DNA of 64,000 nt, taken from NCBI GenBank assembly GCA_947179485.1, contig OX359246.1, forward strand, positions 52,679,632 through 52,743,631, written 5' to 3'. Positions 37,226 through 49,852 of the stretch are shown here, one piece after another. Within the stretch, counting starts at the first letter, position 1, and each line of letters opens with the position of its first letter. The stretch is from Allacma fusca. Its lineage: Eukaryota > Arthropoda > Collembola > Symphypleona > Sminthuridae. Position numbers and translations under genes: made by a program. The notes beneath the pieces were generated by a model. The model did not search any database. It worked only from the letters and a program-made list of their open reading frames with translations, and was not told where the DNA came from.

Positions 37226-40200
37226 TTTCATGTGGTTATAATGGATGCTATTGTATAATTTGGTCACCATTTTTAACATTTTCTTATTGATGATATCCAC
37301 AAAATCGATTCATACTTATCAATGATTTTATTAAAAATGTATTTTAACAATAACTGCAGGTCATTTTCTTCTAATCCGGCTGATAATATTACAATTCGTC
37401 AATTCGCTTGCCGAGTTTGTTCCTTGCCCTTCCTTCAGACCATGTTGCTTGATTTGTCAGTAACGCTTCAAGTCTTGTTTCTACAATTTATTCATTAATT
37501 TCCCATTTTAATTTTTTAAATTATTGTAATTGTTGCAGCATTGAGAACTATTACAGGTAAATAGTATAGTTGCTTCTATATTGCATCACAATCAGAACAT
37601 TGTTAAAGTTCGAAATTAATAGTTTAAGCTGAACCTTATCAAGTCATCTGTGGAGCTACAACTTGCTTATTGTGCACGAGTTTGAATATTTAATACAGTG
37701 TGGCTAATATGGTAAATCTTTTAACCAAAAGATTAAATTTTAACTATAGGCAAATCGTCCGTCAACAAATGTCACTCAGTATGAATGTTTCAAGACGACG
37801 TGAACGAAATTACCAAAAAGGAATCCTACACTGCGTGCATGTATTTGAATGATTCATTTAACCATACTAATAATTGGCCCACTCGAGTATAAAAATAATT
37901 CGTCACTGGTCCTTGACTGTAGCGAGAAAGTGTCGCTGTCATGAATATATTGTGAAAGTTGAGTTGAGTTGAGGATGAGAGGGAATAAAATGTCGAAGTC
38001 CGGAGATGGGTAGGAGAGAGAAGGAATAACTTTTATTTAGAAAGTAATCGAGAAATAGGGATAAGTATAATAATTAGGAATAATATCCAACAATAATAAC
38101 GTATAAGTAGTGAAAATAAATAAGAGAGAATGTTCTCAGGGGCGCGAAGAAAACCGCCGTCGAGAAAATTAGGGAGAACTGGAGAAAGATGAGACAATGT
38201 TGATGTCTTGACCAGTGAAGAGAGAGTGATTCCAAATATTATAATAATTAATCTATAGTAACATTTCATAGCATCTTATCTAAAACATTAATGTAGCCAA
38301 TAAAAATAGATATTTTACAATAGTAATAGTATCATCAATAATAAGTACATGAATAAATAACAAATAAGTACAATAAGTATTTCCATAGCGACCTAAGTTT
38401 TCTGTATGCTTAAGCATGCAGAGCAAGGTAACTCTGGATGTCGGAAACTTACGTTAACCTTATTTCCTATATTTAGCATTAGCAAGGATGTCTGTAAGTA
38501 GAGACGAACCCCTCTGCAGCCTCCAGACGCACGCTAACTTACGCTATCCTTCCACTAGGTATGTACCTAGCGGAGCGCCATTTGTTTACATGGAGTTCCC
38601 AGCGTAGGTACGTTGGCCGACAAATGCCGTGCGCGGCGTATATCCCGAGCCGATTTATAATATTGAAATTATACTGGAAGGCTGAAAATTGTTACATTTC
38701 TTGAACAAAAATACTAGCGTCATAATGTTGAAACGGGTCGTTTCCTCGAATCAAAGCGTCCATTCATATATTTTGTTACCAATTCTAATAATTTTGGTAA
38801 AGTTGTCCAGGATAATGCATATTAACAAGGACAACTTCAAATCAAGGCTGGCTGGCAAACATTTGAATACCTTACATAGTTAAATAATTATTATCATTTT
38901 ATACCCCAAGTGTATAGCCTTTATTTATCACAAAAACATTTAATTATTTTAAACATCATTTTTGCCCCGAAACATCACATTAATTTAAAAACAATTCTGA
39001 AATTTGTATTTAGTGAATTAACATACAGGTATCGTAATATAATTTAAAAAACATCTACTCCGATATCGACCCAACTTTGCGCTAATGATGGTAACAAAAA
39101 TTGGTTGTTTGTTTTTGTTGACGATGGGTTATAAACCTCCACACAAGTTTCCAGAAGAGTTTTGTTTATTGTAAGAAAGCCACTGCAGCAATATAATTAC
39201 AGCAAATAGCTATGTACGAAATGTTTAAAACAAGTTATTGTTGATTATTAGGTAATGCTTTAAATAGGCTACATACGTGGCAAATTACATAACTATACCC
39301 CTTTCATGTTTAAATTATTTTGCTTTTTTGGTATTTTTCGTAATAATACTCTGTAAGTAATTGCTAGTAACACATAATATCTCATAATGTCATCAATCCA
39401 AGCAGTTTCATGCTGGTCTGAGTACTTGTCATACCCTGTAACAGAGCTGTTTTGAGTCGGAGATATTTTGACGCGCATGATTAATGGGTGGTTCAGAGCT
39501 TGACTACTTGGTTCATTGAACCATCAGAGAACGCTTAGTTATTTTGGGAGTGGTTTAGATGGTTCAGAGTTTAGTACAACCCGTTTCATTTGATGCATCC
39601 ACGCGCATGTCCGTTGACTCTTGTGCTAAATTAGCGTTACGCAAGCGATTGAGTAAGATCGGTTGTGCATCACGTTTTCATAGCGTTTCAATAATGCTAT
39701 TTGTAAATGATTTTTTAACCGTTTCTAAAAAGCCTGGTGCAAATTCCAGCAAAGCATTTGCACCATAACGTTATCGGTCAAGCACTCATACAACACTAGC
39801 TTTTGATGTAAAAAAGGAACGTAACGTTTTAACGTTAGGCCAACCTACCGTGGTTTACTGGGATACTACACGCTTGTGTAGAATCTCACATTAAAAAGTA
39901 ATATTATTATAGTGGTTAATTAAGCAATCACACTTTAATGTAAATATATTCCACATATTTTTGAATGGAATGTATTATGCATCTTAATATAAAAGCAATT
40001 ATTTATCCTTTGTGGGCATTTTGAGCACGTACTTCGTTTAAAAAATGGAGCGCTTACTCGAGTTGAATAGAGGGCACAATACAGTCGTGCATGCAGACTC
40101 TGTCATGTGAATGTGTTTTATTTCCAAAGACTCAATGGGTTGATCAAATTCAAAATGGTAAAATTCAATTTACACACGCACCCAGAATGGTTTTTAGTGC

Positions 40201-41190
40201 ATTGCGTGCGATGCATGAATACACGCCTCGTGAAGCCTCCCAGGTACATATGCTGCTCACATGGGTAATCGTAACCCCAAGTTTATACAATTTGTGTATT
40301 GGTTTGAAAATCTCTTCTCTGCAATTTTGCTGCGAAGCGTTCGAAAATTCCTTGGCGGATATTTTCAGTGCTGTGGATTTGGTTTATGTCACGACATTAG
40401 ATTGTAATAAGAGTTACATGATGTATTAATTTTGATTGTTGTCTATAAATTCACTACTGATCTCCTTGAGGACACAAAAATTAGTTATACGGGTATTTTC
40501 TAAACTGCCCATGTGCCCACAAATTGGGCATGTGGACAGGAACTTTGGAAATTTTCAGCTTGGCAGGGCATTTTCAATCGAAGTACCCTAATTGTATTAC
40601 AGTACAGTTATTAGACTTAGCTTTACAGATTAAAAATAAATTAGCTATCAGTTGAGATTCCAACTTACAATTATTTAGTTTTCATAGGTGTGTTATTGTG
40701 ACTTGATTTGTGAGTTAAGACTCACTACTAGTAGTTATAGTATCTTGAATATTGACTTCAGTTTTGATGTTTTGCATGCATAAATAATTACATATAACTG
40801 TGATTTTTTTTTAAATCTGTGAAAATAACGTGTTGCAGGTTGTATTCTGGATCTGAGACAACCTTAATACCTGCTATGTGTGTAAACACATTAATATAGA
40901 AATTTATATTATTATGAAAGGTACTACGAGCTCATCTGTTTAAAATTTTATCAGTATGATGTGGTGATATTGCTTGTACATGAAGTTACAATAAGAGTTT
41001 TAATTTTCTTCGTGTACTCGTACCATGCTCTTACTAAATTGTGGCATTGCTGATTGATGTAAGGGAAGAAAATTAAATCAAATGCATTACATATTTGAAC
41101 TCATTTTCTATTTTTTGGGATAAAATGGTTGTTTTTAAGTCTACAAATACATATGATTTAATGCAGGTTTGAGGGAAAATGTACAATGTA
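37226..41190. other. No gene recognised; small inverted repeats
   Basis: Scattered short frames only (for example 38,033-38,269 minus, hydrophobic; 40,091-40,429 plus, 112 residues, no motif recognised). A locally GC-rich patch at 38,500-38,640 contains the perfect palindrome CTAGGTA-TG-TACCTAG (38,555-38,570). Near 38,401-38,420 lies an almost perfect inverted repeat centred on GCTTAAGC. I could not link them to an element. Confidence 0.35.
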
Positions 41191-41199
41191 CATATGTAC

Positions 41200-42039
41200 C
41201 AGGGCTGGTAACTCGAATCGAAATCAGAATTGGAATCGGTATTTCATTCCTATTTTGTGGTATTTTTATCGGAACTGGTATTCTTAAATATATTTTTTAA
41301 AGTATTCAAATCTATATTGAATCGAAAAAAATATCTGTATTCGAATTAGTATTCAAAATATATTTGAATACTGTATGCAATGCTTAGATATCCGACAACT
41401 CCATGAAATATTGAAGTGTGTCTCGTGAATTCAAAAAACCAAGAAGTTCTTTCTCGCCATTAAATATTTTGTTTTAAACTACTCGATGGAATACAAAATT
41501 TGGGATTGTTTGACTCTACAAAATGACGCAAAGCAACGACACAATTTTTTTACGGAAATGAATTCGCTGCAATCTATAGGAAATTAATTCAGTTGTTAGT
41601 AATTTTCTGATTTGGGAAAAGGGTCTATTTCAGGGGAAAGTGCATGCAGCTCACTTTTTTTGACTACTAGGGTACCCCTGAAAAACAAGCTGAATCAACA
41701 CGTCATTCACGGTTATGCTACATGTGTAGATTAAGCAGTAACGCCTTTATAAAATGGTCTGGAATATCCCCTGGCTTCTTTGCATTCATAATTGCCGAAT
41801 TTAGACACTTTCTGGCTTTTTAGTTGTAAAGTTACGATATATTTAGGGACTAGTACCTCCGGGTATTAATATTTAATAACTAAAGTATTTGAATTATATT
41901 GGAATTCATAGAAAATATTTGAATAAATTGAATTGGAATTTTCATTTTATGAAAAAAATACATTTGAATTGTGATCAGAATCTGTTAGGATTAATTTTAA
42001 TCAGAATTGTATCCGTATTATTTGAATACTCCAGCCCTG
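41200..42039. mobile_element. hAT-type non-autonomous element, TSD ATATGTAC
   Basis: 840 bp starting CAGGGCTGG and ending CCAGCCCTG (9-bp perfect terminal inverted repeat) and flanked by identical 8-bp copies of ATATGTAC (41,192-41,199 and 42,040-42,047). The 8-bp TSD and CAGGG-type end are diagnostic of hAT. Subterminal regions are rich in GGAATCGG, GAATTGGAAT and ATTTGAAT motifs. No transposase remnant recognised in the interior. Confidence 0.92.
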
Positions 42040-42220
42040 ATATGTACCTTATTGTTAGTTATAAGGATCACGTGATATTGAATGGATAATATCTTTAACA
42101 AGTTACATAAAATGTAATATTGTCGATGCAGAGTATGAATGATATATCATCGTGTGAATTTAGTCTTTTATTATTCGTTCGTAATTTTAATAAAGTGTAA
42201 AGCATAACAACATAACTATC

Positions 42221-42416
42221 ATGGCACAATCCGAGTTACCATTCTTGAACCAATAATGAATATGTAAGGGTTGCCACAATTCGAACTTAGCTCAGTCAGC
42301 ACTGGGCCAGTATGGGGCAAAATGTTTACCCATATAAAGACGAGCTTTTGACACGCTTGCCAGTATGGAATCATTACTGGTTGCCTAACATGGGCTATTG
42401 CTGCCAGTGCGGCCAA
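42221..42416. repeat. Putative dispersed repeat with CCAGTATGG motifs
   Basis: ATGGCACAATCCGAGTTACC, then TTGCCACAATTCGAACTTAG, CACTGGGCCAGTATGG, GCCAGTATGG and CTGCCAGTGCGGCC: a stretch built of repeated GGCACAA.tCGA and GCCAGTATGG phrases, richer in GC than its surroundings. Resembles short dispersed elements seen in invertebrate genomes; borders and family not established. The minus-strand reading frame across it is incidental. Confidence 0.35.
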
Positions 42417-43845
42417 ATGAAAGATTTAGACAGAAAATAAAAATATACTGGACCAGTTCTAGCCTTGATTTCTGTGCTTTACTGTGTTTTTGACCTTTAT
42501 TTCCAGCAGTGATTTTTGAAATTTCCAACAGGGATATCAGATTGAGCAGGAAAAATCAGAAAATAGCACCTCAAAATTTTTAAATATAATCATCTAAACT
42601 AAATCTAAGAAAGTATTTTATTGAACGAAATTCAAGACATACGCTAGTCTAACCTTTACTTACCCATACTTGTTCATAGTACTGGTTGAAAACACGCGCA
42701 ATGGAATTTCATGTTTGGAGTCGTACAAGTAGGTGTATTGAAGGTTTCCGCACATGCACACATTTAGGAATCCCTCCATTGATTTTCGAGAGAGGTAGTG
42801 CCGCATTGCCCGCAGCCACATCCGAGCTTTTCTGCTATTTTTATCCAACGAGTGATATCTTATGTTAATTGTCCTAAGCTTCACCGTTATATAACATCGT
42901 GGTATTATTATCAACTATTATAAAAAAAGAAACTTACTATTTGACATGACTTTATCTCTGACATCGTTGTCACTTTTTCTTCAACCAAGTCACTTATACG
43001 TATAAAACTAAGCAACGATTATAAAATTATATACAGTTGACATTTTATATGACATCATCGACATGAACTTTGATGTCGCTATTAGTATATGATTTCTCGT
43101 GTATTTACATAGCGTTTTGAAAATATAAATGTTACGTTACAGGCGAGAAATATCGCTGTGAACGTAGATACTTGGCAGTAAAGGTATTTTTATCAAATTC
43201 AAGCAAAAGTTTCTAACGTTTCATGTAGCGACTGATATTTATCTAAACAGGAATACAATGTGATACAAATATGAAAGCATGACGGGCCTAACTTTCGTTT
43301 ATGTATATATGTCTGAAACTTATTAACCAATTGAAAGGCTGAATTCAACAATTAACTTAGAACTTGAAACAGTAGTTACTCAACAAGCCCTCCTAATCAG
43401 CATAAGTTCTGATCTTCACTATGTACTGCGTCAGTGCGTGCCAGTACAGATAAAAGCAATCGAAATGTTGTAATGATACGAATGTATGTATGACGTCATA
43501 AGTTATTTGCTACCAACGTGTATCTCTTGGTTTTCAAATGACGTAACAAAAATGAAATCATCTACAAAGGGTAGATGCATGTATTGAGTAAAAATAGGAT
43601 CAGTAGTCATAATTTTTGAAATATCAAGAGTCATAGGAATGGAATCCTTATCTAGAGCATATAAATATACAGCCGTACAGGTTCTCTTAGCTGTAAAGTA
43701 TAGTTTATAATTACGTGTAATAACGAACAAAGTATTAGGTATTGAACCCCAGAACCCGGAGTTTGTAAAAGGGAGAAAGGAGTAAGTAACTCTGTTGTAT
43801 TCAACTCTGTTCATGTGTATGTGCAGCTTAAGCTAAATTGGGCTG
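42417..43845. other. No gene recognised
   Basis: A minus-strand open frame at 43,503-43,814 (103 residues, containing RVTYSFLPFTNSGFWGS and FVDDFIFVTSFENQE) has no family I recognise and no splice support. Elsewhere only short frames on both strands. Confidence 0.3.
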
Positions 43846-44282
43846 TTATTATTATTAATCTTTATTAAAGTGTCGCAAGGAGTCAATATTAAAATACTGG
43901 TTTTCACCCTTGACACTGTCACTTCATCCAGATACATACAAGGTTACAGTCATAAAACAGGCATAAGTCGTAAGGAGTTTAAACAAAATTATTAAGTACA
44001 TACATCATCTCTTTCAACCAAAATATGCTTAATTAGGAGTTTGTCAAATACTCCATATGCACAGTCACGCATTCGACACAGGGTAGGGAGATCATTCCAT
44101 GCTTTGACACACACATACATAATATTCTTTTGAATAATAGCCGATTTAGCAACACTATGATAAAGTAAAAGGCTGTGTTTTTCATTCTTTTTTACTTTCT
44201 CTTGGTCTTGTATATAAGGAGGTAGTTGTAAACAGGAATACGTCAAATTTAATTCCAAAATAGTTTTATTTAATTGCAAATT
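43846..44282 (-). mobile_element. LINE 3' fragment, minus strand
   Basis: The minus-strand frame 44,279-43,992 ends like the C-terminus of a LINE ORF2: HSLLLYHSVAKSAIIQKNIM, YVCVKAWNDLP, then FDKLLIKHIL, matching 'F...gp.lWN.LP..i......F...lk..Ll'. Downstream on the same strand are an AATAAAG signal and a (TAA)n tail at 43,846-43,860. Severely 5'-truncated copy. Confidence 0.62.
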
Positions 44283-44285
44283 ACT

Positions 44286-47200
44286 CTAAAGTTAGGGTCA
44301 TTCAAGGGTCAAATTTTAATGTCCACGGAAGTTTTCGCCAATGATAGAATGAAAACTATTTTTGATGCAAAATGATATATATTCAAACGCTTCTTTTGTA
44401 CAAATCGGAATAAATCCACATGTCAAATTACACGTTCTTAAATGCTGTTTTTTCATTTTCATACACTTTATACAAGACGTATCTAAGTAATATTGTTGAT
44501 ATTATTATTTTGGTAAATTGTTTGTACTTGCCACAAAAGCATTGTGTTATTATTTTTTTACAAAACTGAATAACTCTATCGCCGAAGTACTGGATCTGGA
44601 AATTTGTTACAGATAGTACAATACGATCTGACAGTACAGCATGTTGCTACATTTCAATTTTAAAATACTTCGAGCTTGTAAATCTCAAATGTTTCGAGCT
44701 GACAAGTTTTTCGTTTCTCCAGTTAAATTTTACAAAAGCAGGTTACGGCAGTTTGCACCTCACCTCTTCATATGCACGTAGATATACCAAGCTTTTCATT
44801 TTCACTGGAATATGTACTATACGTCTACACTGGATATACAACTAGGAGCTCAAAACTAGAAGTGCCGGAGAGAAGACCGAATTTTCTCTTTTCATTGGTT
44901 TTTGTACGGCAAGGTTTGACTGCAGAAGCAATGTAATGAGAGTCAACGCGTAGCACTTCTCTCACTTGCCTTGCCCGGGTTTCGAACAACTAGCGTGGAA
45001 GAAAATCCTGAACCAAGTACTTACTTCATGGTTTCTCTTGCTAGTACATGAGTTGGAAGATTTAACTGTGAAGGCAGTAGTGAAACAACAGAATCACAAT
45101 AAAAATCTGTGTCAATTGTCCAGTTTTCTTACATAGTAGTACGTAGGTCAATATTATATCAAGGAAATCGTAGATATTGTTAACGTGGGCTGGTTCCTTC
45201 GTTTATTTAGAATTTTGCAGCTGGCAACACGACATTAATTTACAAGGGAAGACCTACGGAGAAATTCCACAACAGAATCGAGAGAGAGAAAGCTGGCAGT
45301 TAGTACTCCGCGTGTCTGAGAAAGGTGTTACTTCCATTTTCTGTGCTGCTCTTGTTACATGTGTGAACGGAAGAAGTAGTTCTTTTTGTACTTTGTGCTC
45401 TAAATAACATATCATTGCTACTTTTCGAACGACTACCAAGATATTTACCGTTTTCTTCTTCCTGCTTTCTCCCAAACCTTGTTTGGAAGCTGTAAGTTTA
45501 ACTATCTGTTTAGCATCTTCTTACAAGTTTCTACTGTCTGAAAGATATCAATTCATGCATTGGATTTTATGATTCCAGAAATTAAAGCTTGTACAATATC
45601 ATTTTGGTTTTAAATTAAAAGGTGAATCTGCGCATACTTGAAAATTAGAAAATCCTTTCAGCCATTTCACGTCTAGCCCGTGAATAACCTATACGGTACA
45701 ACAGGTTTTTCACACTGTAATTTTTGGGCTATCCCTTCAAATTGTGTGGATTAGCGAGACACTAAAAGTACTTGTTTTCTTTGAAGTAACTAAACTCTTA
45801 ATTATAAGGTAAGGCCATTAGTAAATACATTTCTAGTAGGATGCAATGGGTATTTATTTTTAGTGCTTTTATTAGCTTGTACTGAAATCTAAGTTAATAC
45901 AGGCAGTTTTAAATGGTACAAGCTAAATAGTTGTAACTATAACAAAATAGTTGCAAAACTCAAATTGGCAATTAACCCAAGCACGCTTGCACTAAAATAA
46001 AGTGATAGTCAATAAATTCTTGACGAGTTGATTTAGTTAAATCCAGAAAAAATAATATCTTAATTTCTGTATCTACACGTAGTACAAAGCTCTTATTTAA
46101 TGCCAAGAGGATGGAAAATCCTTTCAAATCTCAAAAATCTTTCAATGAATTGTAAATAAAGAAAACTTTAAACGGACCAGTAGCGTCACCTCGATTTATG
46201 TGGAGTGTTTTTAATTTTGCTTACTCTAAATTTCTTCTCCGTATAATCATATATATATTATATATAATGGTCTCTTTGAAGCCTCTTAATTTGCAAAATT
46301 GGTAAAAATTCTGTGACAATAGATACTTCGTCATTTTTTGCAGTGTAGTTGATTGTGTGAAAAAAACATTTGTAGAGTAAGATGTTAAAAATAACAAAGT
46401 GTATCCCAGTTAAGATTACCAAAGTTGCACAAATCGCTTCAATTTTTTCGATATGTCCTTTGCTCCCTACTAAGTTTGTTTGCTTAATCACAAAGTAGTA
46501 CTCTGCAATTTTAAATATACAAATTTATGAAAAAAATAATGCCTATCTTTTGTTTATTTCGTTGTAAGAATTCGCTTTCAAACAACGTATAAACATTTAG
46601 ATTTCGCGAGCCACCATGTTCTTGCAAAAATACAACACAAATATTTTAAATAACTAACATGAACAATATAATTTATGATCTTCAAAACTCGCCATCATTT
46701 AAATGTAATTTTTGTATTGTCACAGTTTTGACTCCTAGGATTACATTGTTTTCCTTGGGCGGATGAAATGCAATTTTTAAAGTGGACACAAAATTTGCTA
46801 CACAAGCTGTAAGCTCTGATACATTTTATAACAAACGCGTCTTATGTAATGAAATTGCAAAATCTGAAAATCATCTAGTGAATCTTCCTTTTTGGTAGAT
46901 TATCTAAATTCGAAACTTAAAAAGGAACTGTGTAAATTATCCTTTCAAAACCCGTTAATTTTTTTATGATTGTGCCAAAATGCCCATAAAGCTCAACACG
47001 CCTGCCGAAAATGTCCAAAATTCCGGGCATTTTTAGAGTAAAGCACTTTTGGTATTCAGGACAATTTCAGGGCAGATATAAAACACAGTATAGTATACAA
47101 ATCATTGCAAACTTCCCCTTCACCCGAGCTTGTGATGGCTTGTGAAGTAGTTTAACTATAATAAATACAACAAATTTTTTTAAAAAACTATAAAAGATGT

Positions 47201-47797
47201 CTGTATTCATTATTTAAACATTTGTTCTGTCCATCCACAAAAATTGCATTCTCACTTTAAATACAATCTTTTCCTTGCTTTTGTTGCTAAATTAAAGCGT
47301 AGCTGTCCTGTGCTTTTTTTATCATCATGCTTTTTCAGGAAGACGGTTTCATTTTTTTCACACATTTTTCTTTGTTTGAAAAATTTATGCTGCAACAAAA
47401 GCAATATAATATAATAATATATTTATTCGGTCGATTTCTTGGCCTGGGCCCTTACAACCATTTTATAATTTCCAAGCAATCATTTTTAAGTACATGTGAT
47501 ATTATTCGGTAGTTCATATTTAAAGAAAAAAAGAAAAAATTATATTATTAGCACTTCGTATGTATAATGTGTGTATAATATATCGTTACGATAATATTTT
47601 TTTACAAAAGCAATATACTCTCACCAATAAAGTAAAAACGGATTTTTTTAGCTCCCAACCCTTGATCATATCTCTTTATATTCAGCCGCAAGTTAATAAT
47701 TATCTTGCTATTTAGATGGTTTTCGTACATGTGTGAATATAAAGTATTGTAAAAGCAAAGCACCGTTTTCTCACACTGGCTTCCCTAAACAACAGGT
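44286..47797. other. No gene recognised; AATGCCC motif patch
   Basis: About 3.5 kb of AT-rich sequence without recognised genes. At 46,970-47,090 lie CCAAAATGCCC, GCCGAAAATGTCC and CCGGGCATTTTTAG, similar to patches at 56,080-56,130 and 62,130-62,220, and probably the subterminal region of another decayed DNA transposon. Confidence 0.35.
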
Positions 47798-47805
47798 TTA
47801 TAAAA

Positions 47806-48623
47806 CAAGGATGGGAATCGGAATCGGTATCGGAATTATATTTGAAAATTTGAGGATTTTAATTCATATTGGAATCCCAAATAATTCCCAGGAAGTATTT
47901 TAATTCAAAATTGCATTCAAAAACATTTTTGGAATCGGAATTGGTATTCAAATATTTTTTATTGAATTCCGATTAAAATAAAGTATTGTTTTCAATGGTG
48001 TGTTTCATCAAGTGTACATTACTTAAATATAAATTTAAGATTGTCGCAATGTTTTACTTACAACGTAAAGTTAACCAAAGAGCATTGGCGAACGTTTTCT
48101 TCATCCGAAATGTACATGCTTCCGCATTCTGCGTAAAATAGAGTCGAATTATTAGCACTTGTCAGAGGCTTTTAACGGTTGTGCTCAAAACTATTGTTTG
48201 TCCTACAAGTTAATTAATCCAGTAATTTAAATCGTTGATACTAAAATTTTTATAGCTAACTAAAAATGGGCCGACAGAAAATTAGTAATGTTGGAGTGCA
48301 AATATCAGTTGAACGTGTTTTTTCAGCTCTTAAATTGATACTTAATGACCTGCGGGGGAAACTAGCTTCCCAAAACATTGATGACATGGTGTTTCTACGG
48401 TTGAACTTTTTCCGTAATTGAATTCTTTGTAGTTTCAGTATACTAGCAGTATTAAAATAAATATTCAAATCGGAATTCATAATGAACGAATGCTCGAGTC
48501 TATTTAAATCCGTATTAGAATTCATATTTTTCAGTATTGCTATAGGTATTTTAAATCGGAATTCTTCGCCTTGAATATTTTAATTCGAATTAAAATTAAT
48601 ATTTTTCCGTTTTCCCATCCTTG
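47806..48623 (+). mobile_element. hAT element, internally deleted, TSD TTATAAAA
   Basis: 818 bp bounded by CAAGGATGGGAA and TTCCCATCCTTG (perfect 12-bp inverted repeat) and by identical 8-bp duplications TTATAAAA (47,798-47,805; 48,624-48,631). Subterminal GGAATCGG and AATTCGAATT motifs. The interior keeps only the C-terminal end of the transposase, so most of the gene was deleted. Confidence 0.95.
48266..48421 (+). pseudogene. hAT transposase C-terminal dimerisation fragment
   Basis: A 51-residue open frame ending in TGA reads NVGVQISVERVFSALKLIL, then GKLASQNIDDMVFLRLN. This matches the hAT C-terminal dimerisation domain ('ips.S...ERvFSa...i....R..L....v..l.fLk.N'). It lies inside the hAT element with TSD TTATAAAA, in the expected position close to one end. 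It cannot encode a working transposase. Confidence 0.85.
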
Positions 48624-49448
48624 TTATAAAAACAGTTTCACAAATTATTGTTTCATTACCACTTTAACAAAATCTCCATCAAATAACTTGAGCAATTGGA
48701 TGAAACCCCCACTCAAGCGTTTGTGTACTCAATTGAATAATACATAGTGGATCATATGATTACCTCTTTTACAATCACCACAGATAATCCAACTACATAT
48801 GAGAGATAGCTAATTAACACAAAATGACGCATAGTTTATGGTAATGTATGCTTAAAAATTGTACTAGATGTTTCAAATGTTCCTTTCGTGCCCAAAAACA
48901 TAAATAATATTCAAGAGCTTTTCGTACAGGAAATCTGCATCATTATTACAAAGGCAATGAAAACAAGTCACGGATCTAGGCATTACATATTCAATACTAA
49001 ATTAGATGAAGCCAGCAGATCAAGAAAGTTTGTACCTACACATTTTAATCATCAAAATATAACCCAATGATAAAGGTGTACGATTTTATGGTAACACATT
49101 AAAAATCTCTCGAATTAAAGATTTATTGGATGATATAATGATCAAATCTGCATTCAAATACGAACACTATTCGAATTTTCGATTCGAATACGAATAAAAC
49201 CGATTACGAATAACTGCAGCAAAAAGATTAAATTATCAAACTGAATTCAAACCACTACTACAAAATAGCTTGAATTTCAAACCGAACACGAAACAACCCG
49301 AATATATAATATATTTTGAAATTCAAATGCAAATACAAATATTGTTCGAATCGCATTCGAATTGATTTCGAAATTGATTTTTCGAATTATTTATTTGCCT
49401 AATAATAACTGCTTCCATAATGATTAATACTAGGAAAATGAGCTTCTC

Positions 49449-49687
49449 TACCCTCAGCTTGCAAAAATGGCAAAGGAGTTTATAGGGTCATCCGGAACGG
49501 TGTTCCCGTGCAAAGCTTATTCTTTAGAACGGGTTTATAAACCTCAAAGAGACTGGCCATGCTTGCATTCACAATCAAAATATGCGTGTGCTTAAAAGCT
49601 TGGCTAAAATTTAGTAATGCTGAACAGTTGGATAAATGTAAAATTGCTGTTGTCAACAAGATGGTGGCGACCCGGATGATTAGTTAG
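49449..49687 (+). pseudogene. hAT transposase C-terminal fragment
   Basis: Reads YPQLAKMAKEFIGSSGTVFP, then LERVYKPQRD and, after a frame change near 49,565, CLKAWLKFSNAEQLDKC before a TAG at 49,685. It follows the hAT dimerisation-domain pattern '.P.LA.mA...L.ips....pSERvfS' followed by the 'CLkSWl' tail. The SER/VFS core is distorted. It belongs to the enclosing element and is all that remains of its gene. Confidence 0.72.
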
Positions 49688-49852
49688 ATGCTAGTTATAT
49701 CTTAGGTGTAGAGAGTACTGTTGCACTTGAAGATTTTGTATTTAATAAGTAAATTCACTGATTCGATTTAAAATGTAAATGAACATTGACCGTCTATACC
49801 AATGGCTCGTTTCAAGCTCAAAGATTTGAAACTATTTAATCATAATGGTGAG

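Noticed and set aside
40091-40429. 112-residue plus-strand frame with a possible CAG|GTACAT donor
   Set aside because: No family recognised, no acceptor with consistent phase found; not reported as a gene.
40500-40580. Imperfect inverted repeat CCATGTGCCCA...TGGGCATGTGG
   Set aside because: Arms match at only 9 of 11 positions and no flanking duplication or element could be defined.
44980-45000. tRNA B-box-like GGGTTTCGAAC
   Set aside because: No A box at the proper distance, no cloverleaf and no SINE tail; chance match.
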